This document shows positions 1 through 9,357 of a stretch of 64,000 nt of DNA, piece by piece; the first letter of the stretch is position 1, and the number at the start of each line of letters is the position of its first letter. The DNA is from Pseudomonas citrullilanati. GTDB taxonomy: Bacteria; Pseudomonadota; Gammaproteobacteria; Pseudomonadales; Pseudomonadaceae. Under the pieces are notes generated by a model. The model did not search any database and had not been told where the DNA came from. It was given only the letters and a program-made list of their open reading frames with translations. Position numbers and translations under genes: made by a program. Location of the stretch: positions 1-64,000 of the forward strand of contig NZ_JAUQOP010000008.1 in assembly GCF_030580855.1 (NCBI RefSeq), read 5' to 3'.

Positions 1-56
1 TCCAGCACCATGCTGGCAGCCTTGAGTTTGAACTCACTCGAATAAGATTTACGCAT
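1..56 (-). CDS. IS3-family transposase OrfA, N-terminal fragment (runs off the window)
   Basis: The reverse strand from 56 reads MRKSYSSEFKLKAASMVL, the usual opening of the small helix-turn-helix protein (OrfA) of IS3-family insertion sequences, which binds the element ends and is joined to the DDE transposase OrfB by frameshifting. Only about 18 codons lie in the window, so intactness cannot be judged. A GAGG stretch upstream of the ATG fits a ribosome binding site. Confidence 0.7.
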   Translation of the reverse strand, partial: MRKSYSSEFKLKAASMVL

Positions 57-127
57 AGCCAAACACCTCAGATTTGGGCGCCATCATAGCGCCCGATTGA
101 AGTGTCCAAAATCATTAGGCCAGTTCA
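1..127 (-). mobile_element. End of an IS3-family insertion sequence
   Basis: Upstream of the OrfA start the sequence reads back to a likely terminal inverted repeat beginning TGAACTGGCC at 127. A hairpin with arms GGGCGC and GCGCCC (76-94) lies between the end and the orfA start. The boundary at 127 is inferred from the TG start and from the change to REP-like chromosomal sequence just after it. The other end is outside the window, so the matching repeat and target duplication cannot be checked. Confidence 0.5.
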
Positions 128-205
128 GCTTGCCCGCGAAGGCGGCGGCACATCCAACCTCAATGCAAGCTGCATTACCGCTTTCGCGAGCAGGCTCGCT
201 CCCAC
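127..205. repeat. REP-type palindromic repeats
   Basis: Two half-palindromes of the Pseudomonas REP type, one with core TTGCCCGCGAAGG (about 130-142) and one with GCGAGCAGGCTCGCTCCCAC (about 186-205), lie in the gap between the IS end and the acyl-CoA synthetase gene. REP sequences are intergenic and can affect mRNA ends. Nothing else recognisable is in 206-387 apart from a further GCTCGCGAAG half near 230 and the ribosome binding site of the next gene. Confidence 0.6.
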
Positions 206-387
206 ACTGTGGATTGACCTCGAATCCCTGCTCGCGAAGACGTCGCCACTCTCCCACCCCGCACCATGGCCAAACCAGTCAAGCAACTTGATGGCTTTGA
301 CCATTGCCGCCCACGCCCATCGGCGCGAGTATTTCCCTGCTGTCTATGGCTCCCCCAACCAATAAAAAGTACAGAGGGATTCTGCTC

Positions 388-2052
388 ATGCGCGATTACT
401 CGTCGGCCATCTCCCAGTTCGATTACCTGGACACCGTCAACGCCGCACTGCACGGCTCGCTGGAGGCGCTCAACGCCTGTGTCGAATGTTGCGACCGGCA
501 TGCGTTGCCGGGACACATCGCGTTGTTCTGGGAAGGACGCGATGGCAGCGAGGCGACCTGGACGTTCCGCGACCTGCAAGACAACGCCGCGCGCTTCGCC
601 AACTTCCTGCGGGCCCAGGGGGTAGGCAAGGGCGACAGGGTCGCCGGCCTGCTGCCGCGCACCGCCGAGCTGTTGATCGTGGTCCTCGCCACCTGGCGCA
701 TCGGGGCGGTGTACCAACCGTTGTTCACGGCGTTCGGGCCCAAGGCCATCGAGCATCGAGTCGGCAGTTCCGGCGCGCGGCTGATCGTCACCGATGCGGT
801 CAACCGGCCCAAGCTCGAGGAGGTCGCGGATTGCCCCGTCGTGGTCACGGTCGGCGGCGAAAAAGGCCAGGGCATCGTGCGTGGCGACTACAGTTTCTGG
901 GCCGAAGTGGCGAACCGTTCCAACCAGTGCGAACCGCTGATGCTCACCGGCGAGGACCCGTTCCTGCTGATGTTCACCTCCGGCACCACCGGCCCGGCGA
1001 AGGCCCTGTCGGTGCCGCTCAAGGCCATCGTCGCGTTCCAGAGCTACACCCGCGACGCCGTGGACCTGCGCCCGGAAGACGCGTTCTGGAACCTCGCCGA
1101 TCCAGGCTGGGCCTACGGCATCTATTTCGGCGTGACCGGGCCCCTGGCGATGGGGCATCCGATTACCTTCTACGACGGCCCATTCACCCTGGACAGCACC
1201 TGCCGGGTGATCAACAAGTACGGCATCACCAACCTCACCGGTTCACCCACGGCCTACCGCCTGCTGATCGCCGGGGGCGAGCAGTTCGCCCGGTCGATCA
1301 AGGGCAAGCTGCGCATCGTCAGCAGCGCGGGCGAGCCGTTGAACCCGGAAGTGATCCGCTGGTTCTCCGACAACCTGGGCGTGGTCATTCACGACCATTA
1401 CGGCCAGACCGAACTGGGCATGGTGCTGTGCAACCATCACGGGCTGGAACATCCGGTGCACCTGGGGGCCGCGGGCTTCGCCTCGCCGGGCCACCGGATC
1501 GTGGTGCTGGATGAGCATCACCAGGAACTGGGCGTCGGCCAGCCGGGTATCCTCGCGGTGGACCGCAGCCAGTCACCCATGTGCTGGTTCGCCGGTTACC
1601 AGGGTGGCCCGACCAAGGCTTTCGTCGGCAACTATTACCTGAGCGGCGACACCGTCGAGCTGAACCCTGACGGCAGCATCAGTTTCGTCGGCCGCAGTGA
1701 CGACGTGATCACCACCTCCGGCTACCGCGTCGGCCCGTTCGATGTGGAAAGCGCCCTGATCGAGCACCCGGCGGTGGTCGAGGCCGCTGTGATCGGCAAG
1801 CCCGACCTGGAGCGGACCGAACTGGTGAAGGCGTTCGTGGTGCTCAGCGGGCAGTACCGCGCCGCGCCAGAGCTGGCCGAGGAACTGCGCCAACATGTAC
1901 GCAATCGCCTGGCGGCGCACGCCTATCCCCGTGAAATCGAATTTGTCAGCGATTTGCCGAAAACCCCAAGCGGCAAGTTGCAGCGCTTTATCTTGCGCAA
2001 CCAGGAAATCGCCAAGGCCCAAGAAGCCGCGGCGCAGAACGTTTCAGCTTGA
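388..2052 (+). CDS. fadDx: AMP-forming acyl-CoA synthetase, short/medium chain
   Basis: The 554-residue protein activates a carboxylic acid to its CoA thioester through an acyl-adenylate. The P-loop-like motif [11 protein letters not shown] is near residue 196, the adenylation motif YGQTELG is in the middle, the hinge is at [20 protein letters not shown], and the C-terminal catalytic lysine is in KTPSGKLQR near 525. I chose the ATG at 388 because a GAGGG stretch precedes it; an upstream in-frame start at 304 would add 28 unrelated residues. It opens a five-gene operon ordered like the fadDx-fadB2x-fadAx cluster of P. putida. It most resembles ACSM-type enzymes for short or branched acids; the substrate is inferred only. 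Confidence 0.85.
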   Translation: MRDYSSAISQFDYLDTVNAALHGSLEALNACVECCDRHALPGHIALFWEGRDGSEATWTFRDLQDNAARFANFLRAQGVGKGDRVAGLLPRTAELLIVVLATWRIGAVYQPLFTAFGPKAIEHRVGSSGARLIVTDAVNRPKLEEVADCPVVVTVGGEKGQGIVRGDYSFWAEVANRSNQCEPLMLTGEDPFLLMFTSGTTGPAKALSVPLKAIVAFQSYTRDAVDLRPEDAFWNLADPGWAYGIYFGVTGPLAMGHPITFYDGPFTLDSTCRVINKYGITNLTGSPTAYRLLIAGGEQFARSIKGKLRIVSSAGEPLNPEVIRWFSDNLGVVIHDHYGQTELGMVLCNHHGLEHPVHLGAAGFASPGHRIVVLDEHHQELGVGQPGILAVDRSQSPMCWFAGYQGGPTKAFVGNYYLSGDTVELNPDGSISFVGRSDDVITTSGYRVGPFDVESALIEHPAVVEAAVIGKPDLERTELVKAFVVLSGQYRAAPELAEELRQHVRNRLAAHAYPREIEFVSDLPKTPSGKLQRFILRNQEIAKAQEAAAQNVSA

Positions 2053-2065
2053 ATCCAAGGAAACC

Positions 2066-2830
2066 ATGATGCAGATCGACAACAAGATTTTCCTCGTCAG
2101 CGGCGGCGCGTCCGGCCTGGGTGCGGCCACGGGCGAGATGCTGGTCAAGGCCGGCGCCCAGGTGATGCTGGTGGACCTCAATGCCGAGGCCGTGGCGGCC
2201 CAGGCGCAGAAACTCGGTTGCCGCAGCGCCGTGGCGGACATCAGCGACGAGGCGGCGGCGCAAGCCGCGGTCGAGGCCACGGTCGATGCCTTCGGTGGGC
2301 TTAATGGGCTGGTGAACTGCGCCGGCATCGTGCGCGGCGAGAAGATCCTTGGCAAGAACGGCCCCCATGGCCTGGCCAGTTTCAGCCAGGTGATCAACGT
2401 CAACCTGATCGGCAGCTTCAACCTGCTGCGCCTGGCCGCCGCGGCCATCGCCGAAACCGAGGCGAACGCCGACGGCGAGCGCGGGGTGATCATCAACACC
2501 GCCTCGGTGGCGGCATTCGACGGCCAGATCGGCCAGGCGGCCTATTCGGCGTCCAAGGGCGCCATTGCCAGCCTGACGCTGCCGGCCGCCCGCGAGCTGG
2601 CCCGCTTCGGTATCCGCGTGATGACCATCGCCCCCGGCATTTTCGAAACCCCGATGATGGCCGGCATGACCGCGGAAGTCCGCGATTCCCTGGCCGCCGG
2701 CGTGCCGTTCCCGCCGCGCCTGGGCAAGCCCGCCGAGTACGCGGCGCTGGTCCGGCATATCATTGAAAACAGCATGCTCAACGGTGAGGTGATCCGTCTC
2801 GACGGCGCCTTGCGCATGGCCGCCAAATAA
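2066..2830 (+). CDS. fadB2x: Short-chain 3-hydroxyacyl-CoA dehydrogenase (HSD17B10-like)
   Basis: The 254-residue SDR oxidises 3-hydroxyacyl-CoA, probably including 2-methyl-3-hydroxybutyryl-CoA, with NAD+. The nucleotide-binding glycines are in [10 protein letters not shown] (residues 12-21), NCAG follows, and the catalytic pair is Tyr160/Lys164 in YSASK. The C-terminal part resembles human type 10 17-beta-HSD. The start is one of two adjacent ATGs (2066, 2069) after AAGG at 2057-2060. It begins 13 bases after the synthetase stop, so the genes are probably co-transcribed. The type II dehydrogenase next to a thiolase and an acyl-CoA dehydrogenase points to isoleucine-type or other short branched acyl-CoA breakdown. 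Confidence 0.85.
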   Translation: MMQIDNKIFLVSGGASGLGAATGEMLVKAGAQVMLVDLNAEAVAAQAQKLGCRSAVADISDEAAAQAAVEATVDAFGGLNGLVNCAGIVRGEKILGKNGPHGLASFSQVINVNLIGSFNLLRLAAAAIAETEANADGERGVIINTASVAAFDGQIGQAAYSASKGAIASLTLPAARELARFGIRVMTIAPGIFETPMMAGMTAEVRDSLAAGVPFPPRLGKPAEYAALVRHIIENSMLNGEVIRLDGALRMAAK

Positions 2831-2842
2831 GGAGCACTCGTC

Positions 2843-4030
2843 ATGTCCAACGATCCGATTGTCATCGTCAGCGCCGTCCGCACCCCCATGGGCGGTTTCC
2901 AGGGCGAACTCAAGAGCCTCAGCGCCCCGCAACTGGGCGCGGCGGCCATCAAGGCCGCGGTGGAACGCGCCGGTATCGCGCCCGACTCGGTTGAAGAAGT
3001 GCTGTTCGGCTGCGTGCTGGCGGCCGGTCTCGGCCAGGCCCCGGCGCGCCAGGCCGCGCTGGGGGCCGGGCTCGACAAGTCGACCCGCTGCACCACCCTC
3101 AACAAGATGTGCGGCTCGGGCATGGAAGCGACGATCCTGGCCCATGACATGCTCATGGCCGACAGCGCCGAGGTGGTCGTGGCCGGTGGCATGGAGAGCA
3201 TGTCCAATGCGCCGTACCTGCTCGATCGCGCCCGCAGCGGTTACCGCATGGGCCACGGCAAGGTGCTCGACCATATGTTTTTCGACGGCCTGGAAGACGC
3301 CTACGACAAGGGTCGCCTGATGGGCACCTTCGCCGAAGATTGCGCCGAGGCCAATGGTTTCAGCCGCGAAGCCCAGGATGCCTTCGCCATTGCCTCCACC
3401 ACCCGGGCCCAGCAGGCGATCAAGGACGGCAGCTTCGATGCCGAGATCGTGCCGCTGCAGGTCATGGTCGGCAAAGAACACGTGACGGTGCGCCATGACG
3501 AGCAGCCGCCCAAGGCGCGAATCGACAAGATCCCCTCGCTCAAACCGGCGTTCCGCGACGGCGGTACGGTGACGGCAGCCAATGCCAGCTCGATTTCCGA
3601 CGGTGCCGCCGCGCTGGTGCTGATGCGCCAGAGCCAGGCGACGCAGCGCGGCTTGAAGCCCCTGGCGGTGATCCACGGCCATGCGGCATTCGCCGACACC
3701 CCGAGCCTGTTCCCGACCGCTCCCATTGGCGCGGTGCAGAAACTGCTGAAGAAGACTGGCTGGTCGGTGGACGACATCGACCTGTTCGAGGTCAACGAAG
3801 CGTTTGCCGTGGTCGGCCTGGTAACCATGGAAAAACTGGAAATCCCCCACGACAAGGTCAACGTCCACGGTGGCGCCTGCGCATTGGGCCATCCGATCGG
3901 CGCGTCGGGTGCGCGGATCCTGGTGACGCTGCTCTCGGCCTTGCGCCAGAAGGGCCTCAAGCGCGGCGTCGCGGCCATCTGCATCGGCGGCGGCGAAGCC
4001 ACGGCCATGGCTGTCGAATGCCTGTATTAA
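2843..4030 (+). CDS. fadAx: Acetyl-CoA acetyltransferase / 3-ketoacyl-CoA thiolase
   Basis: This 395-residue protein is of normal length for a homotetrameric degradative or biosynthetic thiolase. The nucleophilic cysteine is Cys90 in NKMCGSGM, the histidine is in GGACALGHPIGASGAR, and the second catalytic cysteine is Cys380 in CIGGGEATAMAVE. It cleaves 3-ketoacyl-CoA with CoA, releasing acetyl-CoA (and propionyl-CoA if the substrate is 2-methylacetoacetyl-CoA). TAAGGAG precedes the ATG and the gap to the upstream gene is 12 bases. It is the last step of the pathway encoded by this operon. Confidence 0.9.
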   Translation: MSNDPIVIVSAVRTPMGGFQGELKSLSAPQLGAAAIKAAVERAGIAPDSVEEVLFGCVLAAGLGQAPARQAALGAGLDKSTRCTTLNKMCGSGMEATILAHDMLMADSAEVVVAGGMESMSNAPYLLDRARSGYRMGHGKVLDHMFFDGLEDAYDKGRLMGTFAEDCAEANGFSREAQDAFAIASTTRAQQAIKDGSFDAEIVPLQVMVGKEHVTVRHDEQPPKARIDKIPSLKPAFRDGGTVTAANASSISDGAAALVLMRQSQATQRGLKPLAVIHGHAAFADTPSLFPTAPIGAVQKLLKKTGWSVDDIDLFEVNEAFAVVGLVTMEKLEIPHDKVNVHGGACALGHPIGASGARILVTLLSALRQKGLKRGVAAICIGGGEATAMAVECLY

Positions 4031-4039
4031 GGAACCACC

Positions 4040-5167
4040 ATGCTTCCGACTGAAGAACAGACACAAATTGGCGATGCCGCCCGGCAGTTCGCCCAGGAAC
4101 GCTTGAAACCGTTCGCGGCCGAATGGGACCGCGAGCACCGCTTCCCCAAGGAAGCCATCGGTGAAATGGCCGAGTTGGGCTTCTTCGGCATGCTCGTGCC
4201 GGAACAGTGGGGCGGCTGCGACACCGGTTACCTGGCCTACGCCATGGCCCTGGAAGAAATCGCCGCCGGCGACGGGGCGTGCTCGACCATCATGAGCGTG
4301 CACAACTCGGTGGGCTGCGTGCCGATCCTGACGTTCGGCAACGATGAGCAGAAGGCCCGGTTCCTCACGCCGCTGGCCAGCGGTGCGATGCTCGGGGCGT
4401 TCGCCCTGACCGAACCCCAGGCCGGTTCGGACGCCAGCAGCCTGAAGACCCGGGCGCGGCTGGAAGGGGATCATTACGTGCTCAACGGCTGCAAGCAGTT
4501 CATCACCTCCGGGCAGAACGCCGGGGTGGTGATCGTCTTTGCGGTGACCGACCCGAGCGCCGGCAAACGCGGCATCAGCGCGTTCATCGTGCCGACCGAT
4601 TCGCCGGGCTACACCGTGGCGCGGGTCGAGGACAAGCTCGGCCAGCACGCGTCGGACACCTGCCAGATTCTGTTTGAGGACGTGAAGGTGCCGGTGGCCA
4701 ATCGGCTGGGGGAGGAGGGCGAAGGCTACCGGATCGCCCTGGCCAACCTGGAAGGGGGTCGCGTGGGCATCGCCGCGCAATCGGTGGGCATGGCCCGCGC
4801 GGCGTTCGAAGCGGCCCGGGATTATGCGCGGGAGCGGGAAAGCTTCGGCAAGGCCCTCATCGAGCACCAGGCCGTGGCGTTCCGCCTGGCGGACATGGCC
4901 ACCCAGATCGCCGTTGCCCGGCAGATGGTGCATTACGCCGCCGCGCTGCGGGACAACGGCCAGCCGGCGCTGGTGCAAGCGTCCATGGCCAAACTGTTCG
5001 CCTCGGAAATGGCCGAAAAAGTCTGCTCGATGGCATTGCAAACCCTCGGCGGTTACGGTTACCTCAACGACTTCCCGCTGGAGCGCATCTACCGCGACGT
5101 GCGGGTCTGCCAGATCTACGAAGGCACCAGCGACATCCAGCGCATGGTCATTTCGCGCAATCTTTGA
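4040..5167 (+). CDS. Short/branched-chain acyl-CoA dehydrogenase
   Basis: This FAD-dependent enzyme of 375 residues makes the alpha,beta double bond in acyl-CoA and passes electrons to ETF. Family signatures are visible: [14 protein letters not shown] in the FAD-binding middle domain and the catalytic glutamate Glu361 in [11 protein letters not shown] at the C-terminus, the position used in short-chain and 2-methylbutyryl-type dehydrogenases. An AAGGAACC ribosome site precedes the ATG, 9 bases after the thiolase stop. The P. putida counterpart cluster has the same gene at this place. Chain specificity cannot be read from the sequence. Confidence 0.88.
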   Translation: MLPTEEQTQIGDAARQFAQERLKPFAAEWDREHRFPKEAIGEMAELGFFGMLVPEQWGGCDTGYLAYAMALEEIAAGDGACSTIMSVHNSVGCVPILTFGNDEQKARFLTPLASGAMLGAFALTEPQAGSDASSLKTRARLEGDHYVLNGCKQFITSGQNAGVVIVFAVTDPSAGKRGISAFIVPTDSPGYTVARVEDKLGQHASDTCQILFEDVKVPVANRLGEEGEGYRIALANLEGGRVGIAAQSVGMARAAFEAARDYARERESFGKALIEHQAVAFRLADMATQIAVARQMVHYAAALRDNGQPALVQASMAKLFASEMAEKVCSMALQTLGGYGYLNDFPLERIYRDVRVCQIYEGTSDIQRMVISRNL

Positions 5168-5180
5168 ACAGGAGTCCTGC

Positions 5181-5954
5181 ATGAGCTACGAAACGATTCT
5201 ATTGGAGATCAAGGACCGCGTCGGCCTGATCACCCTCAACCGTCCCCAGGCGTTGAACGCCCTGAATGCCCAGATCGTCAGCGAGCTGAACCAGGCGCTG
5301 GACAGCCTGGAGGCGGATCCGAAGATCGGCTGCATCGTGTTGACCGGCTCGAAGAAAGCCTTTGCCGCCGGTGCCGACATCAAGGAAATGGCCGAACTGA
5401 CCTACCCGCAGATCTACCTGGATGACTTGTTCAGCGACAGCGACCGGGTGGCGAACCGGCGCAAGCCGATCATTGCGGCGGTCAATGGCTTTGCCCTGGG
5501 CGGCGGTTGCGAACTGGCGCTGATGTGCGACTTCATCCTGGCCGGCGACGGAGCCAAGTTCGGCCAGCCGGAAATCAACCTCGGCGTCCTGCCAGGCATG
5601 GGCGGCACCCAGCGCCTGACCCGGGCGGTAGGCAAGGCCAAGGCCATGGAAATGTGCCTGACCGGGCGTTTTATCGATGCGGTGGAAGCCGAGCGTTGCG
5701 GCATCGTGGCGCGAATCGTGCCGGCCGATGAGTTGCTGGATGATGCGCTGAAGACGGCGGCGTTGATCGCGTCCAAGTCGGTGCCCATCAGCATGATGGT
5801 CAAGGAAAGCGTCAACCGTGCCTTTGAAGTGAGCCTGTCCGAAGGTGTGCGGTTCGAGCGCCGGGTCTTTCATGCGGCGTTTGCCACGCAGGACCAGAAG
5901 GAAGGCATGGCGGCGTTCGTGGCCAAGCGGACGGCGGAGTTCCAGGACAAGTAA
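5181..5954 (+). CDS. fadB1x: Enoyl-CoA hydratase (crotonase family)
   Basis: The 257-residue protein is a single-domain crotonase that adds water to 2-enoyl-CoA. It shows the oxyanion-hole segments [14 protein letters not shown] and [13 protein letters not shown] and the catalytic-region motif [17 protein letters not shown]. The ATG at 5181 follows CAGGAG; a longer open frame upstream overlaps the dehydrogenase gene and lacks crotonase sequence, so I rejected it. It is the last gene of the operon, 13 bases after the dehydrogenase. Together the five genes encode a full spiral from free acid through acyl-CoA, enoyl-CoA and 3-hydroxyacyl-CoA to thiolysis. Confidence 0.88.
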   Translation: MSYETILLEIKDRVGLITLNRPQALNALNAQIVSELNQALDSLEADPKIGCIVLTGSKKAFAAGADIKEMAELTYPQIYLDDLFSDSDRVANRRKPIIAAVNGFALGGGCELALMCDFILAGDGAKFGQPEINLGVLPGMGGTQRLTRAVGKAKAMEMCLTGRFIDAVEAERCGIVARIVPADELLDDALKTAALIASKSVPISMMVKESVNRAFEVSLSEGVRFERRVFHAAFATQDQKEGMAAFVAKRTAEFQDK

Positions 5955-5974
5955 TGCGGCGTTCCCGCTGACGC

Positions 5975-6069
5975 TTTCGCGGGCAGGCCCGCTCCCACAG
6001 TGGATTTGGGGTGTAGGCACTATTTGCGTACACACCCCAACCCTGTGGGAGCGGGCTTGCCCGCGAAGC
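5975..6069. repeat. REPIN (paired inverted REP elements) between converging operons
   Basis: Two REP copies in opposite orientation, TTTCGCGGGCAGGCCCGCTC (5975-5994) and GTGGGAGCGGGCTTGCCCGC (6045-6064), can fold into one long hairpin over a ~50-base spacer. The element fills the space between two convergent operons, where such structures often act as mRNA 3' ends. Confidence 0.75.
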
Positions 6070-6080
6070 TTTTCCAGCCT

Positions 6081-7232
6081 TCACACCAGGTAGTGTTTCA
6101 GCTCGCGGGCAATGACCATGCGTTGGATCTCGCTCGATCCTTCGTAGATCTGGGTGATCCGCGCATCGCGGTAGTAGCGCTCCACCGGATAGTCTTCGAG
6201 ATACCCGTACCCGCCATGGATCTGGATGGCCGAGGAGCAGACTTTTTCGGCGATTTCGGAGGCGAACAGCTTGGCCTGGGAGGCTTCCGACAGGCAGGGT
6301 TGGCCGGCGCTGCGCAATCGGGCGGCGTGGAGGATGAGCAAGCGGGCGGCGTTCAGGCGGGTGTGCATGTCGGCCAGCAGGTTGGCGATGCTCTGGTGTT
6401 CGCCGATCGGCTTGTCGAACTGCACCCGGTCCCGCGAATAGGCAAGCGCCGCCTCGAACGCGGCCCGGGCGATGCCCAGGGCTTGCGCGGCGATGCCGAT
6501 GCGGCCGCCTTCGAGGTTGGAAAGGGCGATGGCCAGGCCCTTGCCCCGTGCGCCCAGCAGGTTGGCTTCGGGAATCGCGCAGTGGCTCAGGGTGACCGCG
6601 CAGGTGTCCGAGGCGCGGATGCCCATCTTGTGTTCGGTGCGGTCCACGATGAAGCCCGGTGTGTCGGTGGGCACCAGGAAGGCCGAGATGCCTTTTTTGC
6701 CCAGCTCCGGGTCTGTCACGGCGAAGACGATCGCCAGTTTCGCCCGCTTGCCATTGCTGACGAACTGCTTGGCGCCGTTGATGATCCACTGGCCGTCGCG
6801 CAACTCGGCGCGGGTGCGCAGGTTGTGGGCTTCGGAGCCGGCCTGGGGTTCGGTCAGGCAGAAGCAGCCGATGGCCTGGCCGCTGGCGAGATCGGCCAGC
6901 CAGGTCTGTTTCTGGGCCTCGGTGCCGAAGTTCAGGACCGGGCCACAGCCCACCGAGTTGTGAATGCTCATCAACGCCCCGGTGGCGCCATCGCCGGCGG
7001 AGATTTCTTCCACCGCCAGGGCGTAGGCGACGTAGTCGACATAGGTGCCACCCCATTCTTCCGGCACCACCATGCCCAACAGGCCCAATTCGCCCATCTT
7101 CGCCACCAGGCCGTCGTCGATCCACCCGGCTTTTTCCCAGGCCTGGGCATGGGGGGCGATTTCACCGCGGGCGAAGTCCCGGGCCATGTCGCGGATCATC
7201 ACTTGTTCTTCGGTCAATTCGAGGTCGTGCAT
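6081..7232 (-). CDS. Acyl-CoA dehydrogenase (isobutyryl/short-chain type)
   Basis: The protein is 383 residues with the middle-domain signature [13 protein letters not shown] and C-terminal catalytic Glu364 in [13 protein letters not shown]. It is clearly related to, but distinct from, the dehydrogenase at 4040. Its ATG lies 3 bases after the stop of the hydrolase-like gene upstream, so the two form an operon. Because the partner resembles 3-hydroxyisobutyryl-CoA hydrolase, isobutyryl-CoA oxidation in valine breakdown is the most likely role; this is inferred from context. It converges on the fad operon across a REPIN. Confidence 0.85.
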   Translation of the reverse strand: MHDLELTEEQVMIRDMARDFARGEIAPHAQAWEKAGWIDDGLVAKMGELGLLGMVVPEEWGGTYVDYVAYALAVEEISAGDGATGALMSIHNSVGCGPVLNFGTEAQKQTWLADLASGQAIGCFCLTEPQAGSEAHNLRTRAELRDGQWIINGAKQFVSNGKRAKLAIVFAVTDPELGKKGISAFLVPTDTPGFIVDRTEHKMGIRASDTCAVTLSHCAIPEANLLGARGKGLAIALSNLEGGRIGIAAQALGIARAAFEAALAYSRDRVQFDKPIGEHQSIANLLADMHTRLNAARLLILHAARLRSAGQPCLSEASQAKLFASEIAEKVCSSAIQIHGGYGYLEDYPVERYYRDARITQIYEGSSEIQRMVIARELKHYLV

Positions 7233-7235
7233 GGT

Positions 7236-8342
7236 TCAGTTCCCGTGGTCGTCGAAGCCGTCGAAGAAACTGGCCACGTGCGCGGCGTCCAGCGCCTGCA
7301 ACGTAGGGGGGTTCCAGCGCGGGTTCTTGTCTTTGTCGATCAGCAAGGCGCGCACGCCTTCAATCAGGTCGCCGCGTTCGAACCACTGGCGGTCCAGGTG
7401 CAGCTCCAGGGCAAAACAGTTTTCCAGGCTCAGGTGGCGACCGCGTCGCAGCATTTCCAGGGTCACGGCCATGGCCAGGGGGGAACGGGTGTCCAGCAGG
7501 TCGGCGGTCTGGGTGGCCCACTCGTGGCTGTTGGCAACCGTGACCTGGCGCAACTGCTCGACCATGCTCGGCACGTCGGGCAGGGCGAAGAAGTGATCGA
7601 TGGCCGGGCGCAGGTCAGCCAGGGGCGGTGCCGGGAGTTGCTGCACGCCGAGCTTCGCCAGCAGGCTCTGCAGGTCCTTCAATGGCGTGTCGCGCCATTC
7701 CAGCCGATCGAGGCGCTCGTCGAGCTGCGCGAGCTTGCCGCTGTCCAGGTACCAGTCGGCCAAACCGCAATACAAGGCATCGGCGGCTCGGATCTGGGTG
7801 CCGCTGACCCCCAGGTAGATGCCAAGCTCACCGGGAATGCGTGGCAGAAAATAACTGCCGCCGACGTCCGGGAAGTAACCGATGCCGACTTCCGGCATGC
7901 CCAGGCGGCTGCGTTCGGTCACGACCCGCAGGTCGGCGCCTTGCACCAGGCCCATGCCGCCGCCCAGCACGAAGCCGTCCATGAGGGCCAGGATCGGCTT
8001 GCGGTAGTGGTGGATCGTCAGGTCGAGGGCGTATTCCTCGACGAAGAAGTCTGCGTGCAGGGTGTCGCCCTGCATGTGGCTGTCGTACAGCGAGCGGATG
8101 TCGCCGCCGGCGCAGAAGGCCTTGTCGCCGGCGCCCCGCAGGACCACGGCGTGAATCCGTGGGTCGACGGCCCAGTGGTCGAGCTGTTGCTGCAAGCTGC
8201 GCACCATGCCCAGGGTAAGCGCATTGAGGCCGGAAGGGCGGTTCAGGGTCAAGTGGCCGATGTGGTTGCGAACCTCCATCAACACGTCGCCAACCTGGGC
8301 TGGGACGGTTCCGCTGGCCTGTGATGAAACCTGAGCTGTCAT
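7236..8342 (-). CDS. 3-hydroxyisobutyryl-CoA hydrolase-like crotonase
   Basis: The 368-residue protein is longer than ordinary enoyl-CoA hydratases and matches the HIBCH branch: FCAGGDIRSLYD, then GMPEVGIGYFPDVGGSYFL, then a C-terminal extension. Members hydrolyse 3-hydroxyisobutyryl-CoA in valine degradation, although bacterial copies are often only named enoyl-CoA hydratase. I chose the ATG at 8342 because AGGGAG sits 6 bases before it; an upstream start at 8429 would add 29 residues with no family character. It is the first gene of a two-gene operon. Upstream 8343-8476 should carry the promoter. Confidence 0.8.
   Translation of the reverse strand: MTAQVSSQASGTVPAQVGDVLMEVRNHIGHLTLNRPSGLNALTLGMVRSLQQQLDHWAVDPRIHAVVLRGAGDKAFCAGGDIRSLYDSHMQGDTLHADFFVEEYALDLTIHHYRKPILALMDGFVLGGGMGLVQGADLRVVTERSRLGMPEVGIGYFPDVGGSYFLPRIPGELGIYLGVSGTQIRAADALYCGLADWYLDSGKLAQLDERLDRLEWRDTPLKDLQSLLAKLGVQQLPAPPLADLRPAIDHFFALPDVPSMVEQLRQVTVANSHEWATQTADLLDTRSPLAMAVTLEMLRRGRHLSLENCFALELHLDRQWFERGDLIEGVRALLIDKDKNPRWNPPTLQALDAAHVASFFDGFDDHGN
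7578..7585 (+). promoter_or_regulatory. KOPS-like FtsK-orienting motif
   Basis: GGGCAGGG on the + strand, pointing right, toward the dif-like site. Confidence 0.55.
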
Positions 8343-8476
8343 CGCTAACTCCCTGCTTTTATTGTCTTTTGCATTTTTCTTAGGCGCGTATGCGAACGGA
8401 TCGTACCAGTGCAAATTTGCACAGCACAACCGGCATACGTGCAGGTCCTGTCTGCATATTTATAGCAGCCACAGGA

Positions 8477-9184
8477 TCATCCGCGACCCGAGAGCACCTC
8501 CGTGATGCTGCGGCGCTTGGCATGGCGCTCGCTGGCATGCACCAATTGCTCGAGATCTTCGGGGGTAACGTCGAAGAACGCTTCCATTTCCGCCAGGGCC
8601 ATTTTCAGGTCCTGGGCGGTAATGGCTTGTCGATCCACGGGCGGATGGTCGGCCGGGATGACGGCCACTGGCTCACTGGCGCGCTTCGGATAGCGCACGC
8701 GGGTCAAGTTGTTGTAGGCCAGGGCAAAGGTCAGCAGGCCACCACCGGCCAGCATCGTCGCCCCGATGGCTTGCCAACCCAGGGCCATGATCGACGGATC
8801 CGCCAACACCAGCGTCGCCGCCACGGCGCCCGCCGGAGGATGCAGGCAGCGTAACCAGCACATCAGCACCAGCGCCATGCCCGCGGCCAGGCAGGCGCTG
8901 CCCAAGGTGCGGCCCAGCACGTGGGCCACCAGCAGGGCCACCACCGAGGCGCACAGGTAACCGCCAACGATCGACCAGGGTTGGGCGAGGGCGCCCGAGG
9001 ACACCGCGAACAGCAGCACCGCCGAAGCCCCCAGCGGGCCGATCAGGTGTTGCGCCACGTCCAGGCCGAACACCTGGCCACAGAGCCAGACACTGAACAT
9101 CGTTCCCAAGGCCATGCCGAGGGCGGCACGGCTCCATTCAGTGGGACGGGTATTGATAGCAGCGGGGAACCAGCGAGAGAACAT
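8477..9184 (-). CDS. HPP-family integral membrane protein
   Basis: About 235 residues with four or five hydrophobic segments in the first 170 residues and the family signature LRCLHPPAGAVAA. Some HPP proteins have been linked to nitrite transport in plants and cyanobacteria, but most bacterial ones are uncharacterised. The C-terminal ~60 residues are soluble and acidic. The ATG at 9184 was preferred over an in-frame TTG at 9199. A 23-base inverted repeat (9318-9340) lies upstream. It stands alone; the neighbouring ugd gene is on the same strand, 174 bases away. Confidence 0.75.
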   Translation of the reverse strand: MFSRWFPAAINTRPTEWSRAALGMALGTMFSVWLCGQVFGLDVAQHLIGPLGASAVLLFAVSSGALAQPWSIVGGYLCASVVALLVAHVLGRTLGSACLAAGMALVLMCWLRCLHPPAGAVAATLVLADPSIMALGWQAIGATMLAGGGLLTFALAYNNLTRVRYPKRASEPVAVIPADHPPVDRQAITAQDLKMALAEMEAFFDVTPEDLEQLVHASERHAKRRSITEVLSGRG

Positions 9185-9317
9185 TAAGAACCGATCCAAA
9201 AAGCGAGCAAAAAAAGGGGCTTACGGGGGAATCCCTGAAAGCCCTTTAAGTGTTCCAACAGTTGGGGGAGGAACGGTCACCAGTGTGCCGTTCGTCACTC
9301 ACGCTTACAAATTCATA

Positions 9318-9340
9318 TTAATGAAGGTTGAGTTCATTAA
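9318..9340. promoter_or_regulatory. Perfect 8-bp inverted repeat upstream of the HPP gene
   Basis: TTAATGAA and TTCATTAA are separated by 7 bases. The element is AT-rich and has no T-run, so it looks more like an operator than a terminator. It lies 134 bases upstream of the HPP start and just past the 3' end of ugd. The binding protein is unknown. Confidence 0.35.
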
Positions 9341-9357
9341 TTTTGAGGTAAGCCCTT

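Noticed and set aside
1988..5182. A 1064-codon open frame on the minus strand opposite the acyl-CoA operon
   Set aside because: It is an antisense frame opened by the high-GC codon pattern; the plus strand has four clear enzymes with ribosome sites. The translated text is His/Arg/Gly-rich without any family motif.
6000..8324. A 774-codon plus-strand frame opposite the acyl-CoA dehydrogenase and hydrolase genes
   Set aside because: Antisense of two recognisable enzymes; no domain.
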